Source: Streptococcus oralis
GTDB taxonomy: Bacteria > Bacillota > Bacilli > Lactobacillales > Streptococcaceae
Direction of reading: 5' to 3'
Assembly: GCF_019334565.1 (NCBI RefSeq)
Contig: NZ_CP079724.1
Location: forward strand, 1,137,001-1,201,000
DNA length: 64,000 nt
Position numbers and translations under genes: made by a program. The notes under the pieces were generated by a model. The model was not told the origin of the DNA. It saw only the letters and a program-made list of their open reading frames with translations, and did not search any database. Shown one piece after another: positions 1 to 8,889 of this stretch (position 1 is its first letter; each line of letters opens with the position of its first letter).

Positions 1-1283
1 AACACAGCAATATTCTCCTCGTGGATAAAAGTAGCCATAAAATCCTCGAAGTCATCAAACACGTCGGCTTTTCACAAAATAGCTACCGCACCTTACTTCC
101 CGGATCGACCTATATCGCTCCGCCAAGCACCGAGTCTCTCAATCCTTTTACTGTCAAGGATGAAAAGCTCTTTGAAATCTTGCAAACACAGGAACTAACA
201 GCAAAAAATCTTCAAAGTCTCTTTCAAGGTCTGGGACGTGATACGGCAAATGAATTGGAAAACATTCTTGTCAGTGATAAACTGTCTACTTTCCGAAACT
301 TCTTCGGGCAAGAAACCAAGCCTTTCCTAACGGAGACTTCTTTCAGCCCAGTTCCTTTTGCGAATCGTGTAGGAGAGCCTTTTGCCAGCCTTTCGGATCT
401 CTTAGATACCTATTATAAGGATAAAGCTGAGCGCGACCGCGTCAAACAGCAAGCCAGTGAGCTCATTCGTCGTGTTGAAAATGAACTTCAGAAAAATCGA
501 CATAAGCTTAAAAAACAAGAAAAAGAGTTACTAGCGACAGACAATGCTGAGGAATTTCGCCAAAAAGGGGAATTGTTGACAACCTTCCTTCATCAAGTAC
601 CTAATGACCAAGACCAGGTTATCCTAGACAACTACTACACCAATCAGCCTATCACCATTGCGCTTGATAAGGCCTTGACTCCCAGCCAGAATGCTCAACG
701 CTATTTTAAGCGTTACCAGAAACTCAAAGAAGCTGTCAAATACCTTACTGATCTGATTGAGGAAACCAAGGCAACCATTCTTTATCTAGAAAGTGTGGAG
801 ACTGTGCTCAACCAAGCTGGACTAGAAGAAATCGCTGAAATACGTGAAGAATTGATTCAAACTGGCTTCATCAGAAGACGCCAACGCGAGAAAATTCAGA
901 AACGCAAAAAACCAGAACAGTATCTGGCGAGCGATGGCAAAACCATTATCTATGTCGGTCGAAACAACCTTCAAAATGAGGAATTGACCTTTAAAATGGC
1001 CCGCAAGGAGGAACTCTGGTTCCATGCCAAGGACATTCCTGGAAGTCATGTCGTCATCTCAGGAAATCTCAATCCTTCTGACGAAGTCAAGACAGATGCA
1101 GCCGAACTAGCTGCCTACTTCTCCAAAGGGCGTTTGTCAAATCTCGTGCAAGTGGATATGATTGAAGTCAAGAAACTCAACAAACCAACAGGAGGAAAAC
1201 CCGGATTTGTAACCTACACAGGACAAAAGACCCTCCGTGTCACACCAGATCCAGAAAAAATCGCATCTATGAAAAAATCCTGA
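1..1283 (+). CDS. pavA: PavA/RqcH (NFACT family), C-terminal part
   Basis: Partial gene: the reading frame is open from base 3 and enters from outside the window, giving about 427 of the roughly 550 residues usual for the family. Visible are a long charged coiled-coil stretch (around local residues 130-290) and a C-terminal NFACT-R domain with FHAKDIPGSHVVI. The family member RqcH works in ribosome-associated quality control, adding alanine tails to stalled nascent chains on 50S subunits. The streptococcal protein is also known as the surface-associated fibronectin-binding adhesin PavA/Fbp54. The NFACT-N domain is not in view, so its active-site residues cannot be checked. The sequence agrees closely with pneumococcal PavA as I remember it. 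Confidence 0.93.
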   Translation, partial: HSNILLVDKSSHKILEVIKHVGFSQNSYRTLLPGSTYIAPPSTESLNPFTVKDEKLFEILQTQELTAKNLQSLFQGLGRDTANELENILVSDKLSTFRNFFGQETKPFLTETSFSPVPFANRVGEPFASLSDLLDTYYKDKAERDRVKQQASELIRRVENELQKNRHKLKKQEKELLATDNAEEFRQKGELLTTFLHQVPNDQDQVILDNYYTNQPITIALDKALTPSQNAQRYFKRYQKLKEAVKYLTDLIEETKATILYLESVETVLNQAGLEEIAEIREELIQTGFIRRRQREKIQKRKKPEQYLASDGKTIIYVGRNNLQNEELTFKMARKEELWFHAKDIPGSHVVISGNLNPSDEVKTDAAELAAYFSKGRLSNLVQVDMIEVKKLNKPTGGKPGFVTYTGQKTLRVTPDPEKIASMKKS

Positions 1284-1305
1284 TTCCACTTGAAATCAGG
1301 ATTTT
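1274..1305. terminator. Bidirectional terminator between pavA and deoD
   Basis: A perfect 12-bp stem (AAAATCCTGATT / AATCAGGATTTT) with an 8-nt loop lies between two convergent genes. It is flanked by A on the left and T on the right, so it can end both transcripts. The pavA TGA stop lies inside the left arm. Confidence 0.85.
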
Positions 1306-1315
1306 CGTTTACAAT

Positions 1316-2026
1316 TTACTCTGCAATCAAGGTTTCCAAACCAACCTTCATCATATCGGTGAAGGTATTTTGGCGTTCTTCTGCCGTAGTGTCTTCATCT
1401 GGATTGACCAAGCTATCAGAAATGGTCATGATAGCAAGTGCATCGACGTGGTGTTGGGCAGCAAGATAGTAAAGAGCTGCTGCTTCCATTTCCACAGCCT
1501 TGACTCCCCATTTACCAAGCTCGATGTTCTTTTTAAAGTAGTTTGAGTAAAAGACATCTGATGACAAAACGTTCCCAACGTGGGTGGTCATACCTAGTTC
1601 TTTGGCGATATGGTAGGCCTTGTCTAGCAAGTCAAAACTAGCGATTTGTGGGAAATCATACTGTGGCCAGTCGTTGCGGATGATGTTTGAGTTGGTTGCA
1701 GCTGCTTGCGCCAAAACCAATTCACGGACATGAACATCCTCGTTTAACGAACCCGCAGTTCCCACACGGATCAATTTCTTTACACCGTAGTCCACAATCA
1801 ACTCACGCGCATAAATCGAAATGGATGGCATCCCCATCCCAGTTCCCATGACCGATACACGGTGACCCTTGTAAGTACCAGTGTAACCAAACATGTTACG
1901 CACTTCGTTAAAACAAACAGCATCTTCAAGGAAGTTTTCCGCAATAAATTTCGCACGAAGAGGATCCCCAGGAAGAAGAATTTTATCAGCAATTTCACCC
2001 TGCTGAGCAGCAATATGGATAGACAT
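1316..2026 (-). CDS. deoD: Purine nucleoside phosphorylase, DeoD type
   Basis: 236 aa, full length for the hexameric DeoD family (PNP_UDP_1 fold). It cleaves purine (deoxy)nucleosides with phosphate to base plus (deoxy)ribose-1-phosphate. Visible signatures are the N-terminal MSIHI segment, DPLRAK (phosphate-binding Arg), GTAGSL and TISDSL, which contains the catalytic Asp. It is the last gene of a same-strand salvage cluster with punA, deoB and rpiA, whose products channel the pentose phosphate onward. No clear Shine-Dalgarno precedes the ATG, and a 353-nt gap filled with structured repeats separates it from punA, so its expression may depend on that leader. Confidence 0.95.
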   Translation of the reverse strand: MSIHIAAQQGEIADKILLPGDPLRAKFIAENFLEDAVCFNEVRNMFGYTGTYKGHRVSVMGTGMGMPSISIYARELIVDYGVKKLIRVGTAGSLNEDVHVRELVLAQAAATNSNIIRNDWPQYDFPQIASFDLLDKAYHIAKELGMTTHVGNVLSSDVFYSNYFKKNIELGKWGVKAVEMEAAALYYLAAQHHVDALAIMTISDSLVNPDEDTTAEERQNTFTDMMKVGLETLIAE

Positions 2027-2044
2027 AGTTTATGATACAAAGAG

Positions 2045-2366
2045 CGAGAAGAAAACGACTGAAAATTAGGAATTTGACGAGAAATCCTGATTTCTCAGTC
2101 AGATTATCTATTTTCCGAGTTTTCCGCTAGTGTTCAAATTAGAACACTTCGCTCTACCTTTCTTTTTGTATATTTAGGATAGCTACAGAGAACAAAGGAA
2201 AAATAGGAAACTGACGACACATCGCAGATGTTAGACAGTTTATCTTTTTTACACAGTTCTCCGCCCGTATTCAGTTCAACAAATACGGTTTACCCATCCT
2301 TTCTTTTATTGTTATGAAAGATTTTCCGCTCGTGTTCAAATCAGAACACTTCACTCTACCTTTCTA
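2045..2366 (-). repeat. Tandem structured intergenic repeats, punA-deoD gap
   Basis: The 353-nt gap (2027-2379) has no convincing gene. It holds two homologous modules of about 125 nt (roughly 2045-2168 and 2183-2309) and a truncated third (2310-2366). On the minus strand each starts with AGAAAGG, then a short hairpin, then an AGCGGA/GGCGGA block. The first two modules continue into a second stem-loop ending near CCTAATTTTC/CCTATTTTTC. Hairpin stems are at 2129-2148 (AGTGTTC/GAACACT), 2265-2288 (CCGTATT/AATACGG) and 2332-2349 (GTGTTC/GAACAC). The middle stem differs in sequence but still pairs, which suggests selection on RNA or cruciform structure. I do not recognise the family; pneumococcal SPRITE or RUP elements are candidates to compare. 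Confidence 0.6.
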
Positions 2367-2379
2367 TGATAAGTATTCA

Positions 2380-3189
2380 TTACAATTCAGCAAGAATCGC
2401 TTTAAGCAAGCCTTTGAAGTCACCTTTAACACGTTCAGTCACTTCTACAACTTCTTCGTGGTTGAGTTCTTCTTGGAAACCAGCAGCATGGTTAGTAATA
2501 CATGAAATACCGAGAACTTTCAAACCTGAGTGAGCTGCAACAATAACTTCAGGAACAGTAGACATACCAACTGCATCTGCTCCCAATGTCTTATAGGCAC
2601 GAATCTCTGCTGGGGTTTCATATGTCGGACCTGTTACACCAATATAGACACCTTCATCAAGCTTGATATCAAGTTTTTTAGCCACTTCATGGGCAGTAGC
2701 ACGATATTCTGGAGTGTAGGCTTTAGACATATCTGGGAAACGTGGACCAAAATCATCCAAGTTTTCACCCATCAATGGGTTTTGCCCCGTCATATTGATA
2801 TGGTCTGAGATAGCCATCAAGGTACCAGGACCGTAGCCGATACCTCCTGCAGCATTGGTTACAATGACACCTTCGCATCCAAGAACTTTCATAACACGAA
2901 CTGGGAAAGTCACGACTTCAAGAGGATTTCCTTCGTAGAAATGGAAACGACCTTGAAGGGCCAAGACCTTGCGACCTGCAAGTTCTCCATATACCAATTT
3001 ACCAGCGTGACCGACTACTGTCGAACGGCCCCAGTTTGGAATATCTGTATAGTCTACTACAACTGGATTTTCGATTTCTTCTGCCAATTCTCCCAGACCT
3101 GATCCAAGGATTAGACCGAACTCAGGCGCTAGGATTCCCTTGTCTTTCAGGAAGGCAGCTGTTTCATTGATTTTATCTAAAAATGTCAT
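2380..3189 (-). CDS. punA: Purine nucleoside phosphorylase, trimeric class (PunA)
   Basis: 269 aa. This is the trimeric, guanosine/inosine-preferring PNP, complementary to DeoD. Signatures are LGSGLGELAEE near the N-terminus (phosphate loop), TGPTYETPAEI, the MSTVPEVIVAAH block and TNHAAG near the C-terminus. It follows the DUF1697 gene by 13 nt and so belongs to the rpiA-deoB transcription unit. The ATG at 3189 is preceded by an AAGGAGACAC-type ribosome site. Confidence 0.95.
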   Translation of the reverse strand: MTFLDKINETAAFLKDKGILAPEFGLILGSGLGELAEEIENPVVVDYTDIPNWGRSTVVGHAGKLVYGELAGRKVLALQGRFHFYEGNPLEVVTFPVRVMKVLGCEGVIVTNAAGGIGYGPGTLMAISDHINMTGQNPLMGENLDDFGPRFPDMSKAYTPEYRATAHEVAKKLDIKLDEGVYIGVTGPTYETPAEIRAYKTLGADAVGMSTVPEVIVAAHSGLKVLGISCITNHAAGFQEELNHEEVVEVTERVKGDFKGLLKAILAEL

Positions 3190-3202
3190 TGTGTCTCCTT
3201 TA

Positions 3203-3745
3203 TTATTTTTTTATCATTTGACCGATTTTGTCAAAAGTTTTAGCATTACGAATGGTGATTTGGCGGTAGAAAGGCATCTTGAGTAAGTATTTGTGATAGG
3301 CAGTTGCATAGTAGGATTCCTCAGAGAATTTCCCCCAGAAAATTCCAAGTCTTCCAAAATGAACGACTTCATCTTCCAGTTCCAAACTGTTCACTTTCTC
3401 GATGACTTGAGCCACATCCAATCCCTCCGTGTAGAAGAGGACATCTCTTCGTGCCAAATCTTTGGTCCACCATTCAGGCAGATTTTCAAGTTCCGCTTCA
3501 AAGTCCTCAAGACTCAACAAAGAAAAGCTCTGAATAAATGGATAATGGATTTCAAAGAAAGCCTCTAACTTTTCAACCAATCGGGCTTTGGGGTCTGTCG
3601 AAGTAAAGAAAATATTGCCACTGTTGATGTAGGTCTCAACCTTTTCCAGTCCCAACTCTGTCAGTTCTTGACGAAGTTGCGCCATGACAACCTTATTTTT
3701 CCCACCGACATTAATTCCCCGAACAAGTAAAGCATATCGCGTCAT
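3203..3745 (-). CDS. DUF1697 family protein
   Basis: 180 aa. It begins MTRYALLVRGINVGGKNKV, the typical DUF1697 N-terminus, followed by the conserved YINSGNIFF segment. The family has no established biochemical function that I know of. It starts 1 nt after the deoB stop codon, so translation is probably coupled to deoB, and it is followed by punA. That position suggests co-expression with nucleoside salvage but does not prove a role in it. Confidence 0.88.
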   Translation of the reverse strand: MTRYALLVRGINVGGKNKVVMAQLRQELTELGLEKVETYINSGNIFFTSTDPKARLVEKLEAFFEIHYPFIQSFSLLSLEDFEAELENLPEWWTKDLARRDVLFYTEGLDVAQVIEKVNSLELEDEVVHFGRLGIFWGKFSEESYYATAYHKYLLKMPFYRQITIRNAKTFDKIGQMIKK

Positions 3746-3746
3746 C

Positions 3747-4958
3747 TTATACCAATTTATCTAAGAAACTTTCCCCAATCATGGCAGTTTCAACACCAAA
3801 GTTATCCGCAACTGTCGCTGAGATATCTGCAAAATGTCCGACAGGAATGAGACCATTTCCTTTAAAGGAAGGGCTATAGGCCAACAATGGAATATATTCA
3901 CGAGTGTGGTCTGTTCCTGCATAGGTTGGGTCATTTCCATGGTCCGCAGTAATCAAGAGAAGGTCGTTCTCTCTCATGGCTGCGATAATTTCAGGCAAGC
4001 GTTCATCGAACTCATGCAAGCAATCACGGTAACCATGAGCATTGCGGCGGTGGCCGTAAAGGGCATCAAAGTCAACTAAGTTTGTGAAGGAGAATCCTTT
4101 TTCAAACTCAGCAAGTCCCATAGTCTTCAATAGTGTATCAATTCCGTGGCTGTTTGACTTGTTGTGGCCCATGTCATGATTGATACCAGCTCCGTTAAAG
4201 ATATCGTTGATTTTTCCAACAGCGTAAGTATCGATTCCAGCTTCGTTCAATTTATCCAAAACAGTCGGTGCAAATGGAGATACTGCCAAGTCACGACGAT
4301 TTGCTGTACGAGTGAAGTTACCTGGCTCACCCACATAAGGACGAGCAATGATACGACCTAGAAGAGCAGGGCGCTCAAGAGTAATCGAACGAGCATATTC
4401 ACAGATACGGTAGAGTTCATCCAAAGGAATGATGTCTTCGTGGGCAGCAATTTGCAAAACAGGGTCAGCTGAAGTATAGATAATCAACTCCCCAGTTTCC
4501 ATTTGACGTGGCCCAAAATCGTCAATAACAGCTGTTCCTGAGTAAGGTTTGTTGGCTTCACGAATGACCTTACGTCCTGAAAATTCTTCGATCTTTGTTA
4601 AGATTTCTTCTGGGAATCCGTTCCAGAAAGTATCGAAAGGCTCGGTAATATTGAGTCCCATGATTTCCCAGTGTCCAGTCATGGTATCCTTACCAAGGGA
4701 AACTTCTTCCAATTTTGTTGCATAACCTGTTGGGTTGTTTTCAGCTGGTACAGTCTTCAGAGGCGTTTCACGAGGAATATTTCCTAGACCGATTTTAGCC
4801 ATGTTTGGCACATTCAAACCAACAGCTTTTGAGATATGTCCCAGTGTGTCGGAAGCTCCATCTGGAACTCCTGCATTGACAAAGTTATTGGCATCTGGTG
4901 CAGCACCGATTCCTACAGAATCCAGTACCACCAAGTGAATACGATTAAATTTTGACAT
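3747..4958 (-). CDS. deoB: Phosphopentomutase
   Basis: 403 aa, alkaline phosphatase superfamily. It interconverts (deoxy)ribose-1-phosphate and -5-phosphate, linking the two PNPs here to central metabolism. Metal and active-site motifs seen are [13 protein letters not shown] (N-terminal Asp ligand), KDTMTGHWE (phospho-acceptor Thr), TADHGNDPT and DHTREYIP near the C-terminus. Length is normal. A GGAGATACACT ribosome site precedes the ATG. It lies 23 nt after rpiA in the same direction. Confidence 0.97.
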   Translation of the reverse strand: MSKFNRIHLVVLDSVGIGAAPDANNFVNAGVPDGASDTLGHISKAVGLNVPNMAKIGLGNIPRETPLKTVPAENNPTGYATKLEEVSLGKDTMTGHWEIMGLNITEPFDTFWNGFPEEILTKIEEFSGRKVIREANKPYSGTAVIDDFGPRQMETGELIIYTSADPVLQIAAHEDIIPLDELYRICEYARSITLERPALLGRIIARPYVGEPGNFTRTANRRDLAVSPFAPTVLDKLNEAGIDTYAVGKINDIFNGAGINHDMGHNKSNSHGIDTLLKTMGLAEFEKGFSFTNLVDFDALYGHRRNAHGYRDCLHEFDERLPEIIAAMRENDLLLITADHGNDPTYAGTDHTREYIPLLAYSPSFKGNGLIPVGHFADISATVADNFGVETAMIGESFLDKLV

Positions 4959-4981
4959 AGTGTATCTCCTTATTATGTTGA

Positions 4982-5665
4982 TTAGTTTGCTTTTGTTGAA
5001 GTTAAAATCTGAACCCCGTCTCGTCCAGCAACGATGACCTTATCCACCATTTGGTTGAACAAGCCATGCTCAACGACACCAACGACATGATCCAATTCTT
5101 GTCCGAAAGTAATCGGATCTTCAATGACATCCAAGGCTAGATCAATGATAAAGTTCTGCATATCGGTCACAAAACGTTGGCCGTCTTTTTCACGGAAACT
5201 TGGTTTGTAGCCAGCTCGCTCAAACCGACGAAAGACCTGTTCTGCACCATACTGAACCACTTCTACAGGCAATTTAAAAGCACCTAGTTTCTCTACCAGT
5301 TTGCTTTCGTCAACCACCCAGATGTATTCTTTTGAGGGCGTTGCGACAACCTTCTCCATGAGAAGGGCACCACCACCGCCTTTGATCCCGTTGAACTGGC
5401 TATCTACTTCATCCGCCCCGTCAACTGTCACATCGACAAAGTCTACTTGATCAATCGACTTGAGTGGGATGTTTAGTCCTTCAGCCTGTTTACTGGTCAC
5501 ACTGGAAGTTGTCACAGCAGTAATCTGCAAACCTTCTTCCTTGATCCGACGACCTACTTCTTCTACGAAATAGTAGGCAGTTGATCCAGTACCGAGTCCA
5601 ACAACCATACCATCCTTGACAAACTCAGCAGCCTTGATACCTGCCATCTTTTTCAGATTCTCCAC
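4982..5665 (-). CDS. rpiA: Ribose-5-phosphate isomerase A
   Basis: 227 aa. It interconverts ribose-5-P and ribulose-5-P in the pentose phosphate pathway. Motifs are GLGTGSTA (phosphate loop), TVDGADEVD (catalytic Asp) and [10 protein letters not shown]. The start is GTG at 5665 (protein MENLKKMAG), chosen because AATGGAGGTG lies about 6 nt upstream; the next in-frame Met (MAGIKAAEF) lacks such a site. It is the first gene of the salvage cluster and has an extended -10 promoter. Confidence 0.96.
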   Translation of the reverse strand: MENLKKMAGIKAAEFVKDGMVVGLGTGSTAYYFVEEVGRRIKEEGLQITAVTTSSVTSKQAEGLNIPLKSIDQVDFVDVTVDGADEVDSQFNGIKGGGGALLMEKVVATPSKEYIWVVDESKLVEKLGAFKLPVEVVQYGAEQVFRRFERAGYKPSFREKDGQRFVTDMQNFIIDLALDVIEDPITFGQELDHVVGVVEHGLFNQMVDKVIVAGRDGVQILTSTKAN

Positions 5666-5694
5666 TTAAACACCTCCATTAAAGAGCTACTTTT

Positions 5695-5703
5695 ATTATA
5701 ACA
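5695..5703 (-). promoter_or_regulatory. Extended -10 promoter of rpiA-deoB-punA unit
   Basis: The minus strand reads TGTTATAAT, a perfect extended -10 (TGnTATAAT), about 30 nt before the rpiA GTG. No good -35 hexamer was found, which is tolerated by extended -10 promoters. Confidence 0.65.
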
Positions 5704-5734
5704 TGTATCCGTTTTTATTTCATGAATACACTTG

Positions 5735-5764
5735 AAAAACCCGAACATTTTTATTTCGGGTTTT
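5735..5764 (-). terminator. Terminator of the U32 gene
   Basis: Stem AAAACCCGAA / TTCGGGTTTT with an A/T-rich loop and a T tail on the minus strand, just after the U32 gene stop and just before the rpiA promoter. Confidence 0.8.
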
Positions 5765-5770
5765 GGTGTC

Positions 5771-6700
5771 CTATTTAACCATATCAGGATCGTAATCATA
5801 GAATCCTGTGTCGAGGAAACGGTTTTTAGGGTGTAACTTGCGCACTTCCTCATCTAACAAGAAAGCTTGGTCATGGCTGAAATTCCCCTCTTGGATCAAG
5901 CCACGCGCTTGAATAAAGAGTTTAGCAATCTCAACAAAGTTCTGACCTGGTGTGTAAAGCCCTTCGAGTTTCCAGTGAGTAAAGCCATGCTCCACTAGTT
6001 CTGTCAATTTGGTCATCAAATCAAGGTCGTTATTTGCAAAGATGTGGGTACCATGATTATCTTCAAAGATAGAATAATGGCTTTCTGGGTCACTCGGTTC
6101 TGCCAAGAAGAGGTCACGTTTGCGTGTCTTTTCATCATCGATATGTGTAAAGTTATAGTAGTTTTGCAAGAGCGGGCGCTTAGAATGGTGGATGACACTA
6201 GCTCCGTAAACCAACACTTCAGCAGGAATTTCCAAAATCTCGGGCATCTTGAAGAGCTCGGCAGATGGAATTTCACGCGCCAAAACCGCCTCAGAGGCCC
6301 CTGCCTTTTGACCCCAGAAGTTAATCTGACGACTGCTTGTTACCATGGTTGAAGCATCATAAATGGTCTTAAAGGAATAACCATCACGGTTGACCACGTA
6401 AAAGACACCTGCATCCCCAACAGTGATATAGTCTGTCTTGATTTCTTCCAAGAAGTCTAGGAAAGGCTTGATACGGTCCATCATATCTTGGTGCATGAGG
6501 GCATTAACTGCGACAATCAATTCTTTGCCTGCTTCATGAACCAACTTAGCGATGGTGCGTAAGTCTTCATAACTAAAAGTTGTTGGCAGACGAAGACCAA
6601 AATCTTTCTCACCGACATAGATACGATCTACGCCAGCTTCGAGTAACTGTTCAACTTGTTCAATACTTTCAGCAGTTGCTGTAATGATAATCTTTTCCAT
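5771..6700 (-). CDS. Peptidase U32 family protein (TrhP1-like)
   Basis: 309 aa, a compact U32-family protein with EQLLEAGVDRIYVG near the N-terminus and HWKLEGLYTPGQN near the C-terminus. Short U32 proteins of this length resemble B. subtilis YrrN/TrhP1, which acts with the longer TrhP2 in 5-hydroxyuridine formation at tRNA position 34. No long U32 partner is in this window. A protease role is not supported by any residue I can point to. The gene stands alone between a terminator and a promoter. Its ATG lies only 7 nt after a TATAAT box and has no Shine-Dalgarno, so the mRNA is probably leaderless. Confidence 0.85.
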   Translation of the reverse strand: MEKIIITATAESIEQVEQLLEAGVDRIYVGEKDFGLRLPTTFSYEDLRTIAKLVHEAGKELIVAVNALMHQDMMDRIKPFLDFLEEIKTDYITVGDAGVFYVVNRDGYSFKTIYDASTMVTSSRQINFWGQKAGASEAVLAREIPSAELFKMPEILEIPAEVLVYGASVIHHSKRPLLQNYYNFTHIDDEKTRKRDLFLAEPSDPESHYSIFEDNHGTHIFANNDLDLMTKLTELVEHGFTHWKLEGLYTPGQNFVEIAKLFIQARGLIQEGNFSHDQAFLLDEEVRKLHPKNRFLDTGFYDYDPDMVK

Positions 6701-6707
6701 AAGAAAA

Positions 6708-6716
6708 ATTATACCA
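6708..6716 (-). promoter_or_regulatory. Extended -10 placing the start at the ATG (leaderless)
   Basis: The minus strand reads TGGTATAAT, followed by TTTTCTT and then the ATG at 6700. Transcription normally starts about 7 nt after the -10, which would be at or next to the A of the start codon. There is no Shine-Dalgarno in that gap. Confidence 0.65.
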
Positions 6717-6824
6717 CAATTCTCAAAAATCAGCTATGGGTACTGAGAGTTTCATAAAAAGTTAAACTTATTTCTATCTTTCCCAATCAAAAAGTGAACA
6801 GTAACTTGTACCATTCACTCTATT

Positions 6825-7505
6825 TTATACATGTGTTTCTTCAACTAGGTGGCCATCATTCATGACATAAATTCGATCAACCTTATCAAGAAGACGAGTA
6901 TCATGCGTAATCATAACAACTCCTCTACCTTGTTCATGAGCAATGGCAGCCAACATCTCCGTTACTTGGTAAGCACGCTCGGTGTCTAGACTGGCTGTCG
7001 GCTCATCTGCAAGCACAATGCTTGGATTGTTATAGAGCGCTCTAGCAATCGCAGCACGTTGACGTTCGCCACCTGATAAAGCCTTGGGATACTGATATTG
7101 TACTTTTTCCAAATCCAACAGGTCAAAAAGCTCTTTTCGATCACTTTTACTATTTTTTCCCTTATCCAGTCTGTCAATCAAATCCAGCTGTTCCTTGACC
7201 GTTAGAAAAGGAATTAAGTTTGAAGCCTGAAGAATGAAGCCAAACTCTCTAAAACGGAGATCTGTTTTTTCCTTCTCCGTCAAACTGCCTGTTTCCTTCC
7301 CTTTGACTAGAATCTTTCCACTCGATGCTTCCTGTAGTTGTCCTAGAGTTGTTAGAAAGGTCGTCTTTCCGGAACCTGAAGGTCCAACGATAGCTACGAA
7401 CTCTCCTGCATTTAGCTGAAAATTCGTCTCATGCAGGGCTACGACTTTCATCTTTCCTTCCCCGTAAGTTTTTGTCACTTGATTCATTTCTATCAATGTT
7501 GTCAT
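6825..7505 (-). CDS. ABC transporter ATP-binding protein (HrtA/LolD-like)
   Basis: 226 aa from ATG 7505, chosen because AAGGAGAATAGT directly precedes it; an in-frame ATG 8 codons upstream lacks this site. Walker A is GPSGSGKTT, the signature LSGGERQR and Walker B IVLADEPT, followed by a switch His in MITHD. It pairs with the FtsX-type permease encoded 13 nt upstream. Such pairs (HrtAB, MacB-like) extrude toxic or membrane-active molecules such as haem or peptides. The substrate cannot be read from sequence. Confidence 0.92.
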   Translation of the reverse strand: MTTLIEMNQVTKTYGEGKMKVVALHETNFQLNAGEFVAIVGPSGSGKTTFLTTLGQLQEASSGKILVKGKETGSLTEKEKTDLRFREFGFILQASNLIPFLTVKEQLDLIDRLDKGKNSKSDRKELFDLLDLEKVQYQYPKALSGGERQRAAIARALYNNPSIVLADEPTASLDTERAYQVTEMLAAIAHEQGRGVVMITHDTRLLDKVDRIYVMNDGHLVEETHV

Positions 7506-7518
7506 ACTATTCTCCTTA

Positions 7519-8574
7519 TCACTCTGCAATCGCAGTAATCGGGTCCACCTTTAGCAAGCGTGGAAGTGAAATGACACCACCTAGAAGGGCCATCAAGGAA
7601 ATTACCAAACTTAGGACAGAGTAGGCTATCCAACTTGGATAGAAAAAGAAGGTAGCTGGTAAGACTAAAATCACTCCTCCGATTGCCAGCAAGGCTAACG
7701 CAATCCCCATACCAGCTAGGAGGAAGATTTGACAGAACAGAGACCATACAATGGTTTTGATCTGTATCCCCTGAGCCCGCATTATTCCATAAAGACCTAG
7801 TTTTTGGATGGTAATGATATAAACAAAAATTCCCACAATCAAGCCTGTGATAACAATCATAGCAAGAATCATTCCTGAAAATACATTCACCTGAGGTGTG
7901 TAACCAGGAATTTTCGATATCATTTTTGGAATGGAAATCTGTTTCAGTCCATTCCCGACCACTTCTATGTTATTTTTCAATACCAAGGCAGAGATGGAAC
8001 GATTGGCTTTCAAGGTTCCTTGTAAGGTCCAATAAGTTGTCAGACTCGTAAAAACAACAGGCTCGGTGAAAAATTTATTTCCTTGAGTCAGGCCTACAAT
8101 CTTGTAACTTGCCTCGCTTCCATTGAGCTGAATGGCATCACCTAGCTTCATCCCATAGTTCTCAAAAGACTGATCCACGACAACCTCATCATCTCTTTCA
8201 GGATAACGTCCCTCCGTCAAACTAGGAGAGATAAAAGAGTCCCAGTCTTGAGCAAAAATGGAAACATTGACCTTTTCACTACCATCGACTAGATTGGTTA
8301 CAGCGAACATATAGCCCAATGGAGCGGCCTCTTCAGAACTCTTATCCTTGTAGTCCTTTTCAGGGATAAAGGATGCCGTCAAATTATCATTTGCGTAGTC
8401 GGATAAAACGACACCCGTCGCTTGCCAATTATCAATAGCTGCTCGGTTGTTTCGCACAAGACCGAGAGCTAGACTGGTCATAAAAAAGACCATAAAAGCG
8501 ATAAGAAAAATGGTAGTTAGAATCAAACTATATCGAAGTTTATTTCGTAATATCTCTTTGATAGCAAGATACAT
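7519..8574 (-). CDS. FtsX-like ABC permease (HrtB/DevC-like)
   Basis: 351 aa, the same length as S. aureus HrtB. It has one N-terminal transmembrane segment, an extracytoplasmic domain of about 200 residues (MacB-PCD-like), then three C-terminal transmembrane segments, ending KVDPITAIAE as is usual for FtsX-family permeases. It probably forms a mechanotransmission-type exporter with the downstream ATPase. A 25-codon ORF ends 2 nt before its start codon. Its ribosome site (AAAAGGAGATAAGC) overlaps the end of that ORF, so translational coupling is likely. Confidence 0.88.
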   Translation of the reverse strand: MYLAIKEILRNKLRYSLILTTIFLIAFMVFFMTSLALGLVRNNRAAIDNWQATGVVLSDYANDNLTASFIPEKDYKDKSSEEAAPLGYMFAVTNLVDGSEKVNVSIFAQDWDSFISPSLTEGRYPERDDEVVVDQSFENYGMKLGDAIQLNGSEASYKIVGLTQGNKFFTEPVVFTSLTTYWTLQGTLKANRSISALVLKNNIEVVGNGLKQISIPKMISKIPGYTPQVNVFSGMILAMIVITGLIVGIFVYIITIQKLGLYGIMRAQGIQIKTIVWSLFCQIFLLAGMGIALALLAIGGVILVLPATFFFYPSWIAYSVLSLVISLMALLGGVISLPRLLKVDPITAIAE

Positions 8575-8576
8575 GC

Positions 8577-8654
8577 TTATCTCCTTTTACTTTTCCCAGA
8601 GGTAGCAAGAATGCCACCCAGTCCAATAGACAGAATCTCTGTCCTTCCATCCAT
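8577..8654 (-). CDS. 25-codon ORF upstream of the ABC permease
   Basis: A short ORF encoding 25 residues beginning MDGRTEILSIGLGG and ending KSKRR. It has a good ribosome site (TAGGAG, 8 nt before the ATG) and a stop just upstream of the permease gene. It has a hydrophobic Gly-rich middle and a basic tail. I know no family match. It could be a leader peptide that couples or attenuates permease translation, or a small peptide linked to the exporter. Real expression is unproven. Confidence 0.45.
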   Translation of the reverse strand: MDGRTEILSIGLGGILATSGKSKRR

Positions 8655-8820
8655 TCAAAACAACTCCTACCTATACTTTTTAAAATAAATCAGGTATCAA
8701 CTTAACAAATCATCTTAGGAAAAAGCCTCAGCTTGCTATCAATTTATATAAGTTATCCTTTCCTTTCTCAGTATATTTATAAAAGAGAAGGTCAGGTCAT
8801 CTGTTTTAAGTGTAACATCC

Positions 8821-8849
8821 ATGCTATCATTTTCCCTAGTGGGTGTCAA
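8821..8849 (-). promoter_or_regulatory. Promoter of the 25-codon ORF/ABC exporter unit
   Basis: The minus strand carries TTGACA, a 17-bp spacer and TAGCAT. It gives a 5' leader of about 160 nt before the small ORF. No gene is seen in the rest of the 8655-8959 gap. Confidence 0.65.
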
Positions 8850-8889
8850 GAAGAGAGACTTAGAAGTTGATAAGAGACTTTAGTAGTTT

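Noticed and set aside
2250..2310. CiaR-dependent small RNAs (csRNA-like, anti-Shine-Dalgarno CCATCCTTTCTTT)
   Set aside because: The C-rich segment fits, but no TTTAAG-N5-TTTAAG promoter repeat was found on that strand.
2314..2505. 63-codon frame on the plus strand near punA
   Set aside because: It overlaps the punA 3' end and the structured repeats and has no ribosome site or family signal.
8745..8825. 27-codon frame directly after the TAGCAT box
   Set aside because: No ribosome site, and the start lies at the promoter itself.
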